Notes: generated from the letters alone by a model not told the origin. Shown: positions 29,195-38,006, numbered from the stretch's first letter. The stretch is DNA of 64,000 nucleotides from Bordetella genomosp. 5 (GCF_002261475.1 NZ_NEVN01000013.1:434001-498000); one strand, 5' to 3'. Translations and numbers: made by a program.

Positions 29195-30268
29195 TCAAGC
29201 GGGGTTGCGGCGCACGCGATACTGCGCAAACAGCGTTGCCACCAACATGGACAACAGCGAAGTCGCCACGATGACGTCGGCGATGTAATTGGGCACGGCG
29301 ATGGCGCGGCTCATGCTGTCGGCGCCCACCAGCATGCCGGCGACGAACACGCTGGCCGCGATCACGCCCAACGGGTGCAGGCCGGCCAGCATGGCGACCA
29401 CGACGCCGGTGTAGCCATAGCCCGGCGACATATCCAGCGTGACGTAGCTGGTGCGGCCGGCCACTTCGATGGCACCGGCCAGGCCCGCGAGCGCGCCGGA
29501 CAGCATCGCGGTGCAGAGCATTACGCGGCTCACCGGCAGGCCCAGAAAACGGGCGGCATGGGCGTTGGAGCCCACGGCGCGCATCTGAAATCCGAACACG
29601 GTGTAGCGATTGATCAGCCACAGCGCGATCGCGAGACCCGCGGCCCACAGCAGGCCGGTATGCGCGCGGGTGCGCTCGATCAGCTTGCCGAGTTCGAGAT
29701 CGCTGTTGAGCGCCACCGACTGCGGCCAGCCCATCGCCATCGGATCCTTCATGGGCCCGTCGAGCATCATCGACACGAACAGCAGCACGATGAAGTTGCC
29801 CAGCAGCGTGGTGACCACTTCGTCGACGCCCAGGCGCGACTTGAGGATGGCGGGGATCAGCAGCAGCACGGCGCCGGCCAGCGCGGCCGCGAGCAGCATG
29901 CCCGCGAACAGCACGGGCACCGGCAGGTCGAGGCCGACGCCGCCATGCAGGCCGCCGACGGCGACCGCGGCGAGCGCGCCCATGTAGAGCTGGCCCTCGG
30001 CGCCGATATTGAACAGCCGCGCACGGAACGCCACCGCACAGGCCAGGCCCGTGAGCATCAGCGGCGTGGCGCGCGTGAGCGTCTCGGAGAAGGCGAAGCG
30101 CGAGCCGAACGCGCCGTCGAACAGCAGCGCGTAGGTGCGTCCGACCGGCGCGCCGGCCCAGGCCACCAGCAGCGTGCAGACGAGCAGCGTGAAGGCGATC
30201 GCGGCCAGGGGCGCGACCGCGAGCGCGAAGCGGCTGGGTTCGCTACGCCGCTCCAGGATAAAACTCAT
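29195..30268 (-). CDS. BMP-family ABC transporter permease 1 (NupP/YufP-like)
   Basis: A 357-residue permease partner with RATPLMLTGLACAVAFRARLFNIGAEGQLYMGA, the diagnostic segment of this branch, and LLGNFIVLLF. The start is MSFILERRSEPS at 30268, which overlaps the ATPase stop by ATGA. About nine or ten membrane helices are apparent. Confidence 0.92.
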   Translation of the reverse strand: MSFILERRSEPSRFALAVAPLAAIAFTLLVCTLLVAWAGAPVGRTYALLFDGAFGSRFAFSETLTRATPLMLTGLACAVAFRARLFNIGAEGQLYMGALAAVAVGGLHGGVGLDLPVPVLFAGMLLAAALAGAVLLLIPAILKSRLGVDEVVTTLLGNFIVLLFVSMMLDGPMKDPMAMGWPQSVALNSDLELGKLIERTRAHTGLLWAAGLAIALWLINRYTVFGFQMRAVGSNAHAARFLGLPVSRVMLCTAMLSGALAGLAGAIEVAGRTSYVTLDMSPGYGYTGVVVAMLAGLHPLGVIAASVFVAGMLVGADSMSRAIAVPNYIADVIVATSLLSMLVATLFAQYRVRRNPA

Positions 30269-31794
30269 GTTGAAGCTCCAGTCATGGCCAGCCCGACGGT
30301 GGCGGGCGTCCATTGATCCACCGGTTTGTCGGCCACCAGCCGCCCGCCGCACAGGACCGCGATGCGGTCGGCGAGCGCGAAGATCTCTTCGAGGTCTTCG
30401 GAGACCAGCAGGATGCCGGCGCCGCGTGCGCGTGCGGCCAGCAGCTGCTCGCGCACGTAGGCGACCGCGCCGATGTCCAGACCCCAGGTGGGCTGGTCCG
30501 CGACGATCAGGCGGGGCTCGCGCGTGAGCGCGCGCCCGAGGATCAGTTTTTGCATGTTGCCGCCCGACAGGCTGCGCGTGCGCACCGACAACGAGGCCGC
30601 GCGCACGTCGTAGCGCTGCGCCAGATCGCGGGCATAGGCCTGCGCGGCGCCGGCGCGGATGACGCCGAAGCGGGCGAAGCGCGGGTCGTCGAGATCTTCG
30701 ACGATGGCGTTCTCCCAGAGCGGGCTGTCGCCCAGCACGCCTTCGTGGTGGCGGTCTTCGGGAATGCGGCCGACACCGGCGGCGGTCCAGCCGCCCGGCG
30801 TGGCGGGCGCGGGCGCGCTTTCGGGGCCGAGGCGGATCGTGCCATCGGCCGGCTGGCGCAGGCCGGTGAGCACCGACACCAGGGCCTGCTGGCCGTTGCC
30901 GGCCACGCCCGCGATGGCGACGATCTCGTGCTGGTGCACGGTGAGGTCGAGGGCATCGAGCTGCGGCACGGCGGCGGCGTTGTCGCGGACCGTGACCTGG
31001 GCCAGGCGCAGCACCGGCGTCGCCTGCTCGGTGGCAGGCACGGCCTGCGCGTGCGGCATGACGACCTTGCGGCCGACCATCAGTTCGGCCAGCTCGGCGG
31101 CCGAGGTGGACGCGGTGTCGCGTTCCGCCACGAGCTTGCCCTGACGCAGCACGGCCACGCGCTGCGACACGGCCATGACTTCGTCGAGCTTGTGCGAAAT
31201 GAAGATCACGGCCAGGCCGTCGGCGACGAAACCGCGCAGCGTGTCGAACAGCGCCTGCGATTCCTGCGGCGTGAGCACGGCGGTCGGCTCGTCGAGGATC
31301 AGCACGCGCGCGCCGCGATAGAGCGCCTTGAGAATCTCGACGCGCTGCTTTTCGCCGACCGACAGCGCGCCGACGCGGGCGTCGGGATCGACGGCCAGCC
31401 CGAAACGCTGACCCAGCGCGACGAGCTTGGCGCGCGCGGTCTTGCGGGCCGACGCCAATTTCCAGAGCGATTCGGTGCCGACCATGACGTTGTCGAGCAC
31501 CGTCATGTTGTCGGCCAGCGTGAAGTGCTGATGCACCATGCCGATGCCGGCCGCCAGCGCCGCGTCGGGGCGGCCCGGCGGCAGCGGCTGGCCGAAGACA
31601 TCGATGCGTCCGGCGTCGGCCACGTAATGACCGAACAGGATCGAGACCAGCGTGGACTTGCCGGCGCCGTTCTCGCCCAGCAGGGCCAGCACCTCGCCCG
31701 CGCGCAGCGAGAGCGAGATGTCGTCGTTGGCCGTCAGGCTGCCGAAGCGCTTGGTCACCCCCGTAAGGCGGAGGGCGAATGCAGCGTCATTCAT
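30265..31794 (-). CDS. BMP-family ABC transporter ATP-binding protein (NupO/YufO-like)
   Basis: A 509-residue ATPase with tandem nucleotide-binding domains. The N-terminal one has Walker A GENGAGKST near residue 38 and LSVGEKQRVEILKAL; the C-terminal one has the degenerate Walker A GVAGNGQQAL and signature SLSGGNMQKLILGRAL, as usual for the sugar/nucleoside class. It overlaps by four bases the genes on both sides (receptor upstream, permease 1 downstream), indicating a tightly coupled operon. Confidence 0.94.
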   Translation of the reverse strand: MNDAAFALRLTGVTKRFGSLTANDDISLSLRAGEVLALLGENGAGKSTLVSILFGHYVADAGRIDVFGQPLPPGRPDAALAAGIGMVHQHFTLADNMTVLDNVMVGTESLWKLASARKTARAKLVALGQRFGLAVDPDARVGALSVGEKQRVEILKALYRGARVLILDEPTAVLTPQESQALFDTLRGFVADGLAVIFISHKLDEVMAVSQRVAVLRQGKLVAERDTASTSAAELAELMVGRKVVMPHAQAVPATEQATPVLRLAQVTVRDNAAAVPQLDALDLTVHQHEIVAIAGVAGNGQQALVSVLTGLRQPADGTIRLGPESAPAPATPGGWTAAGVGRIPEDRHHEGVLGDSPLWENAIVEDLDDPRFARFGVIRAGAAQAYARDLAQRYDVRAASLSVRTRSLSGGNMQKLILGRALTREPRLIVADQPTWGLDIGAVAYVREQLLAARARGAGILLVSEDLEEIFALADRIAVLCGGRLVADKPVDQWTPATVGLAMTGAST

Positions 31795-32819
31795 TTGGCG
31801 GTCGACTTGGGTTCGCTGTCGACGACCTTCACGGTGAAGCTGCCGTCGAGAATGGCCTTCTGCTTGGCTTCGACCTTGGCCATCAGCTCGGCGGGCACCT
31901 TGCCGGCGAACGTGCCGAGCGGGGCGAGTTCCGAACCCTTGTACTTCATCATCGAATACTGGCCGTAGTCTTCAGCCTTGAAATCACCGGCCTTGACCTT
32001 GGCGAGCGCCTTCTCGATGGTGGGCTCCATGTTCCAGAGCGCCGAGGCGACCACGGTTTCGGGGTACTGCGCCTGCGTGTTGACCACGTTGCCGATGGCG
32101 AGCTTGCCGCGTTCCTTGGCGGCATCGGACACGCCGAAGCGCTCGGCGTAGAGCACGTCGGCGCCCTTGTCGATCATGGCGAAGGCGGCTTCCTTGGCCT
32201 TCGGGGGATCGAACCACGAGCCGATGAAGGTCACGGTGAAGGTGACGTTGGGATTGGTCTCCTTGGCGCCTTCCATGAAGGCCTGCATCAGGCGGTTCAC
32301 TTCCGGAATGGGATAGCCACCGACCAGGCCGATCTGGTTCGACTTGCTCAGGCCGCCGGCGATCATGCCGGTCAGGTAGGCGGGTTCCTGGATGTAGTTG
32401 TCGAACACCGAAAAATTCGGCTGCGCGGGCTTGCCCGACGAGCCCATCAGGAAGGCGGTCTTGGGGTAGTCCTTGGCGACCTTGCGCGCGGCGGCCTCGA
32501 CGGCGAAGGCTTCACCGACGATCAGGTTGTTGCCCTGCTCGGCGTACTGGCGCAGCACGCGCTCGTAGTCGGCGTTGGTGACGTTTTCGGAGAAGACGTA
32601 ATCGATCTCGCCCTTGTCCTTCGCGGCCGTCAGGGCCTTGTGAATGCGCGACACCCACTGTTGCTCGACCGGCACCGTATAGATCGCCGCGACCTTGGTC
32701 TTGGCGGGGGCCTGGGCCTGCGCGGTGGCGCCCAGCAGCACGAGGCCGACGGCCATGCCCAGCTTGAGCAGGCCACGGCGCGCCATGCCCGGCGCGCGGG
32801 AAAGAGACGAGAGAGTCAT
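31791..32819 (-). CDS. BMP family substrate-binding protein (purine/nucleoside ABC transporter)
   Basis: A 342-residue periplasmic receptor with a twin-Arg-like start (APGMARRGLLKLG) and a cleavage region at ATAQAQA. The BMP family signature is seen in IGLVGGYPIPEVNRLMQAFMEGAKETNP, FIGSWFDPPKAKEAA and the C-terminal GTFAGKVPAEL. Characterised members bind purine nucleosides; here the operon's CodA-like enzyme suggests a nucleobase or modified base. It is the first gene of the operon. The 299-bp gap before the divergent DedA gene contains an A/T-rich patch near 32896-32925 that may hold the promoter, but no riboswitch that I recognise. Confidence 0.93.
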   Translation of the reverse strand: MTLSSLSRAPGMARRGLLKLGMAVGLVLLGATAQAQAPAKTKVAAIYTVPVEQQWVSRIHKALTAAKDKGEIDYVFSENVTNADYERVLRQYAEQGNNLIVGEAFAVEAAARKVAKDYPKTAFLMGSSGKPAQPNFSVFDNYIQEPAYLTGMIAGGLSKSNQIGLVGGYPIPEVNRLMQAFMEGAKETNPNVTFTVTFIGSWFDPPKAKEAAFAMIDKGADVLYAERFGVSDAAKERGKLAIGNVVNTQAQYPETVVASALWNMEPTIEKALAKVKAGDFKAEDYGQYSMMKYKGSELAPLGTFAGKVPAELMAKVEAKQKAILDGSFTVKVVDSEPKSTAK

Positions 32820-33118
32820 CGAAGGATTTCCTATGGGAGAGAGAGAAGCAGGTGGGCCGGATCCGGGCCGGAAAATGGCCGGCGGCTGCCTGCGTTCTTA
32901 AAAGCAATATGTATGCCATCGCCACGCCCGGCGGCGGGGCGCGAGCCGTGCTGCATCGGGGGGCGCGGGCACCCGTCCGGGCACCACAAGGGGGAATTGT
33001 ACGCACCGGCACGGTGCCTTGACCACTGGCGCGGGCCCGACACGCGATCAGGGCTGTTACCGCTCCCGGGCCCCGCGCGGCCTAGAATGCCTCTTGCCCA
33101 GAACCCCGGTGTTTTCCC

Positions 33119-34126
33119 ATGCAAGACATCCTGACGCTGCTGCAGGAGTACGGCAGCTGGCTCGTATTCTTCAATGTGCTGGTCGAGCAGGCCGGCCTGC
33201 CCGTGCCCGCCTATCCCATGCTGATCGCGGCCGGCGCGGTCGCCGGGGGCGCGGGCGGATGGATCACGGCCTGGCTGGCCGCCGCCCTGGCCTGTCTGCT
33301 CGCGGATTCGGCCTGGTACTTCGCCGGCCGCCGTTATGGCGGCCGTCTGCTGGGCCTGGTCTGCAAGCTCTCGCTGTCGCAGGACTCCTGCATCCGCCAG
33401 ACACAGGGCCTGTATGTGCGCGTGGGGCCGCGGGTGCTGCTGGTGTCGAAGTTTCTGCCCGGCGCCGGCGCGCTGGCCACCGTGATGGCCGGCCTGACGG
33501 GCACGCCCTATCGCCGATTCCTGATGTTCGATCTGGCCGGTTCGCTGATCTGGTCGGGATCGGCGCTGCTCGTGGGCGCACTGTTTTCGAGCATCGTCAG
33601 CGATATCCTCGACGGCCTGGATCGTTACGGTGCATGGGGCCTGGGCGTGCTGGCCGCCCTGCTGGCGCTCTACCTGATCTGGAAAACGCTGCGCCGCTGG
33701 GTGCTGCTGCGCGCGCTGCGCGTGATTCCGCGCCTGTCGGTCGAAGACCTGCTGCAGTGGCGTGCCGACGGGCGTACGCCGGTCATCATCGATGTGCGCC
33801 CCGAGGCCAGCGGTGACGCCGTGCCGCGCATCCCGGGCGCGATCTCGCTCGACCTGCGGGCCCCGCTCGACGGCCTGACGCTGGCCGCGGATTCCGCGCC
33901 CGCCGACACGCCCGTCGTCGTGTACTGCGCCTGCCCCAACGAGATCTCGGCGGCCCGGCTGGCCGCGCGGCTGCGTGCGGCGGGCTATACGCGCATCTGG
34001 GCGCTGCGCGGTGGCTACGATGCCTGGAGCACCCTCACCACTGCTGCGGGCGCCGACGCGGCGGTCGTGGTCAGTGTGGCTGAGCTGCCCGGCGATGACG
34101 ACACGACCCGCCCTCAAGCGCGTTGA
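33119..34126 (+). CDS. DedA family membrane protein fused to a rhodanese domain
   Basis: A 335-residue fusion. Residues 1-195 form a DedA/SNARE-associated (VTT) membrane domain: EQAGLPVPAYPMLIAAGA, WYFAGRRYGG and SKFLPGAGALATVMAG carry the re-entrant-loop and Arg/Gly motifs. A linker with a last helix leads to a rhodanese domain at about 200-305 (SVEDLLQWRADGRTPVIIDVR, IPGAISLDL) with probable catalytic Cys270 in VVVYCACPNEIS, so the sulfur-transfer site looks intact and cytoplasmic. DedA proteins act in lipid-carrier flipping and membrane homeostasis; why a rhodanese is attached is unknown. Confidence 0.9.
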   Translation: MQDILTLLQEYGSWLVFFNVLVEQAGLPVPAYPMLIAAGAVAGGAGGWITAWLAAALACLLADSAWYFAGRRYGGRLLGLVCKLSLSQDSCIRQTQGLYVRVGPRVLLVSKFLPGAGALATVMAGLTGTPYRRFLMFDLAGSLIWSGSALLVGALFSSIVSDILDGLDRYGAWGLGVLAALLALYLIWKTLRRWVLLRALRVIPRLSVEDLLQWRADGRTPVIIDVRPEASGDAVPRIPGAISLDLRAPLDGLTLAADSAPADTPVVVYCACPNEISAARLAARLRAAGYTRIWALRGGYDAWSTLTTAAGADAAVVVSVAELPGDDDTTRPQAR

Positions 34127-34192
34127 CAGCTTGTGGCGGCATAATCCGCGTTTCATCCGCGCATCCGTCGCGGACTTCATAAGGTGGTAGAC

Positions 34193-35119
34193 ATGCGTAT
34201 TCTGGTTCTGGGCGCCGGCGGCACCGGCGGTTACTTCGGCGGTCGTGCGGCTCAAGCGGGCGCCGACGTCACGTTTCTGGTGCGCGACGCGCGCGCGGCG
34301 CGCCTGCGTGCCGAAGGCCTGCGCATCCAGAGCCCGCGCGGCGATGCCGTGGTGCCGGTCCAGACCGTGACCGCGAGCGAGCTGCAGCCCGGCTACGACG
34401 CGATCATCCTCAGCTGCAAGGCCTACGACCTCCAGAGCGCGGTCGACGCGATCCGCCCCGCCGTGGGCGAGCACACGGCCATCCTGCCCATCATGAACGG
34501 CGTACTGCAATACGACGTGCTCGACGGCGAGTTCGGCGCGCATCGCGTGTATGGCGGCCTGTGCCAGATCAACGCCACGCTGGGCAAAGACGGCGAAGTG
34601 ATCCACATGGGTCAGCACGCCAACCTCGTGTTCGGCGAGCGGGCCGGCGAGCCGCGCAGCGAGCGCGCGCTGGCGCTCGACGCCGTGCTGTCGAAGGCGG
34701 ATTTCAACTGCCGCCTGAGCAGCGAGATCTACCAGGACATCTGGGAAAAATACGTGTTCCTCACGACGCTGGCCGCCTCCACCTGCCTGATGCGCGGCAG
34801 CGTGGGCCAGATCTGCTCGCAGCCCGATGGCGCGGTGTTCCTGCGCGAACTGCTGCGCGAATCGCAGCAGGTGGCGGCGGCGTCCGGCCACCCGGTGCGC
34901 CCGGCGGCCGACGAGCAGGCACTGTCGGTCCTGACCGACACCCAGCAGCCCATGACCGCGTCGATGTTCCGCGATCTGCGCCAGGGCCTGCGGGTCGAGG
35001 CCGACCACATCGTGGGCGACATGATCCATCGCGCCGGCCTGCTCGGCGTGGCGACGCCGCTGCTGCGCGTGGCCTACGCGCATCTGCAGGTCTACCAGGC
35101 ACAACGCACTGCCGCCTGA
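34193..35119 (+). CDS. Ketopantoate reductase (PanE/ApbA) family protein
   Basis: A 308-residue NADPH-dependent reductase-like protein. The N-terminal Rossmann loop RILVLGAGGTGGYFGGRAAQAGADV and the ILSCKAYDL segment (conserved Lys) are present, followed by the ApbA C-terminal domain with WEKYVFLTTLAASTCLMRGSVG. Genomes of this group encode several paralogues, so this need not be the pantothenate enzyme. The ATG at 34193 is preceded by AAGGTGG; an in-frame GTG at 34184 is less likely. Confidence 0.85.
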   Translation: MRILVLGAGGTGGYFGGRAAQAGADVTFLVRDARAARLRAEGLRIQSPRGDAVVPVQTVTASELQPGYDAIILSCKAYDLQSAVDAIRPAVGEHTAILPIMNGVLQYDVLDGEFGAHRVYGGLCQINATLGKDGEVIHMGQHANLVFGERAGEPRSERALALDAVLSKADFNCRLSSEIYQDIWEKYVFLTTLAASTCLMRGSVGQICSQPDGAVFLRELLRESQQVAAASGHPVRPAADEQALSVLTDTQQPMTASMFRDLRQGLRVEADHIVGDMIHRAGLLGVATPLLRVAYAHLQVYQAQRTAA

Positions 35120-35248
35120 GCGTCGATTCGGCCATTTCATGCAATAGTTTGTCTGTCGCGCGGGGCTAGGCCGGCCCCGCGGCCGGGCATAGCATGGAAC
35201 TCCTCGGCGCCCTCTTCCCTGCGGCGCCAGCACGAACGGAGTTCCTTC

Positions 35249-35860
35249 ATGAAAGTTGCGGTCATCGGTATCAGCGGACGCGTCGGCAGCCGCCTGGCAG
35301 ACGAATTGTTGCGTCGTAATCATCAAGTCGTGGGTATTTCGCGCAAGCCGGCCGACCTGCCCGCGCGCTCCGGTCTCGAGCTCGCGACCGGCGACGCCAG
35401 CGATCCGGCCGCCCTGGCGGCCCTCATACGCGGCGCCGACGCCGTCATCAGCAGCGGCCGTTTCATTACGCTGGGCGCGGAGCCGGTGCTGGCCGCCGTG
35501 CGCCAGGCTGGCGTGCCGCGCCTGCTGGTCGTGGGCGGCGCGGGCAGCCTCGAGATCGCCCCGGGCAAGCGGTTGATCGATTCGCCGGATTTCCCGGCCG
35601 AGTACAAGGCCGAGGCCGGCGCCGGCGCCGATTTCCTGCAGGTGCTGCGCGGCGAGTCGGACATCGACTGGACGTTCCTGTCGCCGGGCGCGCACTTCGA
35701 GCCGGGCACGCGCACGGGCACGTTCCGCGTGGGCGGCGATCAGCTCCTGGTCGACGCCGAGGGCCACAGCGCGATCTCGATGGAAGACTACGCCATCGCG
35801 CTGGTCGACGAGCTCGAACAGCCGCGCCACTCGCGCCAGCGCTTCACCGTGGCGTACTGA
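35249..35860 (+). CDS. NAD(P)-binding Rossmann-fold protein (NmrA/atypical SDR type)
   Basis: A 203-residue protein with MKVAVIGISGRVGSRLADELLRR as nucleotide-binding loop and VVGGAGSLEIAPGKRLIDSPDFPAEYK, WTFLSPGAHFEPG in the body, typical of the YwnB/BVR-B-like atypical short-chain dehydrogenases. It may be a small NADPH-dependent reductase or redox sensor; no catalytic Tyr-x3-Lys is present. It stands alone with a 129-bp upstream gap and GGAG before its ATG. Confidence 0.85.
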   Translation: MKVAVIGISGRVGSRLADELLRRNHQVVGISRKPADLPARSGLELATGDASDPAALAALIRGADAVISSGRFITLGAEPVLAAVRQAGVPRLLVVGGAGSLEIAPGKRLIDSPDFPAEYKAEAGAGADFLQVLRGESDIDWTFLSPGAHFEPGTRTGTFRVGGDQLLVDAEGHSAISMEDYAIALVDELEQPRHSRQRFTVAY

Positions 35861-35955
35861 TCGCCAGCGCGGCAATACCGCATACGGCCGGTGCGTGGCG
35901 CCGGCCGATTCTCGGTACACTGGGCTGCCATCCCTCTTGGTGGCGCTCTGTCCGA

Positions 35956-36408
35956 ATGAAGTTCAAATCGCTGATCCTTTCCGTGCTCGCCGCCGCCAGC
36001 CTGGCGGCCGCGGCCCCGGGCTTTGCGCAAAGCCCGCAGCAGAACAAGGAAACCGTGCTCGCGTACTTCCGCCTATTGTTCCAGGAGCACAAGGTGGAAG
36101 AGGCGATGGCGCGTTATGTCGACCCCCGCTACGTCCATCACAATCCCTATCTCGCCGCAGGCGTCGGGCCGCTGACCGAGTTTCTGGTGCCGTTTTTCGA
36201 GCAGCATCCGGAGGCGACCGCCGATATCAAGCGCGTGATCGCCGAGGGTGACCTCGTGGTGGTGCACAACCACTGGAAGCCCACGCCCGAAGAGCGCGGC
36301 ACCGCGGTCATCGATATCTTCCGCGTGGCAAACGGCAAGATCGTCGAACACTGGGACGTGAGTCAGGACATCCCCGACGTGGCTGCGAATCGCAACGGCG
36401 TGTTCTGA
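35956..36408 (+). CDS. Secreted SnoaL-like (NTF2-fold) protein
   Basis: A 150-residue protein with a signal peptide ([25 protein letters not shown], cleavage about residue 25) and a SnoaL-like NTF2 domain: YVDPRYVHHNPYLAAGVG, DLVVVHNHWKP, AVIDIFRVANGKIVEHWDV. Members of this subgroup are annotated as SnoaL-like polyketide-cyclase-related proteins; a periplasmic location makes polyketide work unlikely. No partner gene is evident. Confidence 0.85.
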   Translation: MKFKSLILSVLAAASLAAAAPGFAQSPQQNKETVLAYFRLLFQEHKVEEAMARYVDPRYVHHNPYLAAGVGPLTEFLVPFFEQHPEATADIKRVIAEGDLVVVHNHWKPTPEERGTAVIDIFRVANGKIVEHWDVSQDIPDVAANRNGVF

Positions 36409-36417
36409 GGGGGCGCG

Positions 36418-36501
36418 ATGGATACGACGTTTCCCGACCACATGCGCCCCGTGACGCTCACTTCTCAGGATTCCGACCCGCCTCCGACCGACACCGAGTG
36501 A
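36418..36501 (+). CDS. Possible 27-codon leader ORF
   Basis: An ATG with GGGGG upstream opens a 27-residue frame (starts MDTTFPDHMRP, ends PPPTDTE) whose TGA at 36499-36501 overlaps the ATG triplet at 36501 just before the deoxyribosyltransferase start. It may be a translated leader coupling ribosomes to the next gene, or chance. Confidence 0.3.
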   Translation: MDTTFPDHMRPVTLTSQDSDPPPTDTE

Positions 36502-36506
36502 TGTAT

Positions 36507-36998
36507 ATGCGCCGTATCTATCTTGCTGGATTCGATGTGTTCCGGCCCGACGCCCAATCGTATGGCGAACGCCTGAAGGCCCTGTGTCGGGAGTATGGCT
36601 TCGAAGGGCTGTACCCCCTCGACAACACGCTGCCGCAAGGGCTGGAAGGCGCCGCCGCGGCGGCGTGGATCTATCGTCAGAACGTCACGCTCATCCGGCG
36701 CGCCGACCTCGTGATGGCCAACCTCAACCCGTTCCGGGGTCACGAGCCGGACTCGGGCACGGTATTCGAAGTGGGGTACGCGGTTGCGCTGGGCAAGCCC
36801 GTCTGGGCCTATACATCGCGCGAGGCCACGCTGATCGAACAGGTGAGCGTGCGCCGCGTGGGCGACCAGCATATCGATACCGAGGGCTATACGGTCGAGG
36901 ACTTCGGCCACTCGCTCAATCTCATGCTGGCGCAGAGCGCACGCGTGGTGGTGGGCGACGCGCGGGCCTGCCTGCGCCGCATCGCGGCCGCCGCCTGA
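36507..36998 (+). CDS. Nucleoside 2-deoxyribosyltransferase
   Basis: A 163-residue protein of the nucleoside 2-deoxyribosyltransferase family: MRRIYLAGFDVFRPDA at the N-terminus, the DLVMANLNPFRGHEPDSGTVFEVGYAVALGKPVWAY core with conserved Asp and catalytic Glu (in TVFEVG). Such enzymes swap or hydrolyse bases on deoxynucleosides in salvage or sanitation. I prefer the ATG at 36507 (GAG 8 bases upstream) over the ATG at 36501 or GTG at 36498. It converges on ribB across a strong hairpin. Confidence 0.88.
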   Translation: MRRIYLAGFDVFRPDAQSYGERLKALCREYGFEGLYPLDNTLPQGLEGAAAAAWIYRQNVTLIRRADLVMANLNPFRGHEPDSGTVFEVGYAVALGKPVWAYTSREATLIEQVSVRRVGDQHIDTEGYTVEDFGHSLNLMLAQSARVVVGDARACLRRIAAAA

Positions 36999-37002
36999 GG
37001 CT

Positions 37003-37027
37003 CCTGCCGGCGCGCCGCGCCGGCAGG
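37003..37027. terminator. Bidirectional terminator-like hairpin between convergent genes
   Basis: CCTGCCGGCGC and its exact reverse complement form an 11-bp stem with a GCC loop, 5 bp after the deoxyribosyltransferase stop and 20 bp before the ribB stop. The T-run is short (TT). Confidence 0.65.
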
Positions 37028-37046
37028 TTCATACGAATCGCTCGGA

Positions 37047-37739
37047 TCAGACCGCCAGAGCCTGCCGGGCGTCGGCGCCCTGCTCGGCCCGTGCGCCCAG
37101 GTACTCGACGAGCTCGGCGATGGTCAGCGCCACCAGGCCCTGTGCGGCCGCGTAGCGTTCGAGCGCGGCGCCACGCATCATCGTGCCGTCCGGATTCATC
37201 AGTTCGCACAGTACGCCGGCCGGGCGCAGACCCGCCAGCACCGCGAGGTCCACCGAGCCTTCGGTATGACCACGGCGCGACAGCACGCCGCCCGGTTGCG
37301 CGCGCAACGGAAACACATGGCCAGGGCTCACGATATCCGTCGGCTGCGCGTCGGGCGCGATGGCGGCGCGAATCGTGGTGACGCGGTCGAGCGCAGAGAC
37401 GCCGGTGCTCACGCCTTCGCGCGCCTCGATCGAGACCGTGAATGCCGTGCTGTAGCGGCTCTGGTTGCGCGTGACCATGGCGGGCAGCTCGAGGGCATCG
37501 AGCGTTTCGCCGGGCAGGCAGAGGCAGACGATGCCGCTGCCGTCGCGGATGAGCTGCGCCATCACCGGCACGGTGAGCTTGTCGGCGGCGACGATCAGAT
37601 CGGCTTCGTTTTCGCGGTCGAAGTCGTCCATGAGAATCACGGGACGGCCGATGCGCAGATGCTGCAGCGCGCGTTCGAGCCGGATGGAAAACGGCTGCGC
37701 GTACAGGGGGCTGGGGGTATTACCTTGGGGGTGGGACAT
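37047..37739 (-). CDS. ribB: 3,4-dihydroxy-2-butanone 4-phosphate synthase
   Basis: A 230-residue single-domain RibB; there is no GTP cyclohydrolase II half. The acidic loop [13 protein letters not shown] with Glu43, [43 protein letters not shown] and [13 protein letters not shown] are all intact. It converts ribulose 5-phosphate to the four-carbon riboflavin precursor plus formate, using Mg. An FMN riboswitch lies 117 nt upstream of the start codon. An isolated riboswitch-controlled ribB is common for a copy outside the rib operon. Confidence 0.96.
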   Translation of the reverse strand: MSHPQGNTPSPLYAQPFSIRLERALQHLRIGRPVILMDDFDRENEADLIVAADKLTVPVMAQLIRDGSGIVCLCLPGETLDALELPAMVTRNQSRYSTAFTVSIEAREGVSTGVSALDRVTTIRAAIAPDAQPTDIVSPGHVFPLRAQPGGVLSRRGHTEGSVDLAVLAGLRPAGVLCELMNPDGTMMRGAALERYAAAQGLVALTIAELVEYLGARAEQGADARQALAV

Positions 37740-37781
37740 TGAAACGCTCTCGCTAAAAGGAAAAGGGCGAAAAACGTTTCA
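37740..37781 (-). promoter_or_regulatory. Inverted repeat enclosing the ribB ribosome-binding region
   Basis: TGAAACG (37775-37781 read on minus) and CGTTTCA (37740-37746) are exact inverted repeats; the second arm abuts the ribB ATG. The 28-base loop contains the putative ribosome binding site GCGAGAG. It may be the expression platform that blocks initiation when FMN is bound. Confidence 0.35.
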
Positions 37782-37856
37782 GGGCTACATGACAGCCGAC
37801 GCAATGGCTCGCGCACGGCAAGCCGCCGTCCGCAAGGGATTCTTGTGCCGGCACAT

Positions 37857-38006
37857 CTTCTCTCATCCGGACTGTGACCGTCGGCTCTGGCATCTGACCA
37901 GATCTGCTGACCCCGGCGCGATCCGTGAGAATCGTGCCGGGCGCTCGCGGGCTCGCCGCATTGCGCGGCCTACCGCCGGTGGGGAGTTTCGCCCCGCCCT
38001 GAAGAC
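37857..38006 (-). ncRNA. FMN riboswitch (RFN element)
   Basis: On the minus strand the sequence opens CTTCAGGGCGGGGCGAAA, continues CTCCCCACCGGCGGTA and GAGCCCGCGAGCG, and closes GGTCAGCAGATCTGGT, CCAGAGCCGACGGT and CAGTCCGGATGAGAGAAG. These are the conserved blocks of the RFN aptamer in the correct order, with paired outer arms CTTC/GAAG. It senses FMN in the leader of ribB, and presumably represses it. Confidence 0.95.

Noticed and set aside
32831-35920. A 1029-codon leftward open frame across DedA, PanE-like and Rossmann-fold genes
   Set aside because: Three recognisable proteins with conserved motifs lie on the opposite strand; the antisense frame has shadow composition (Arg/Ala/His-rich) only.
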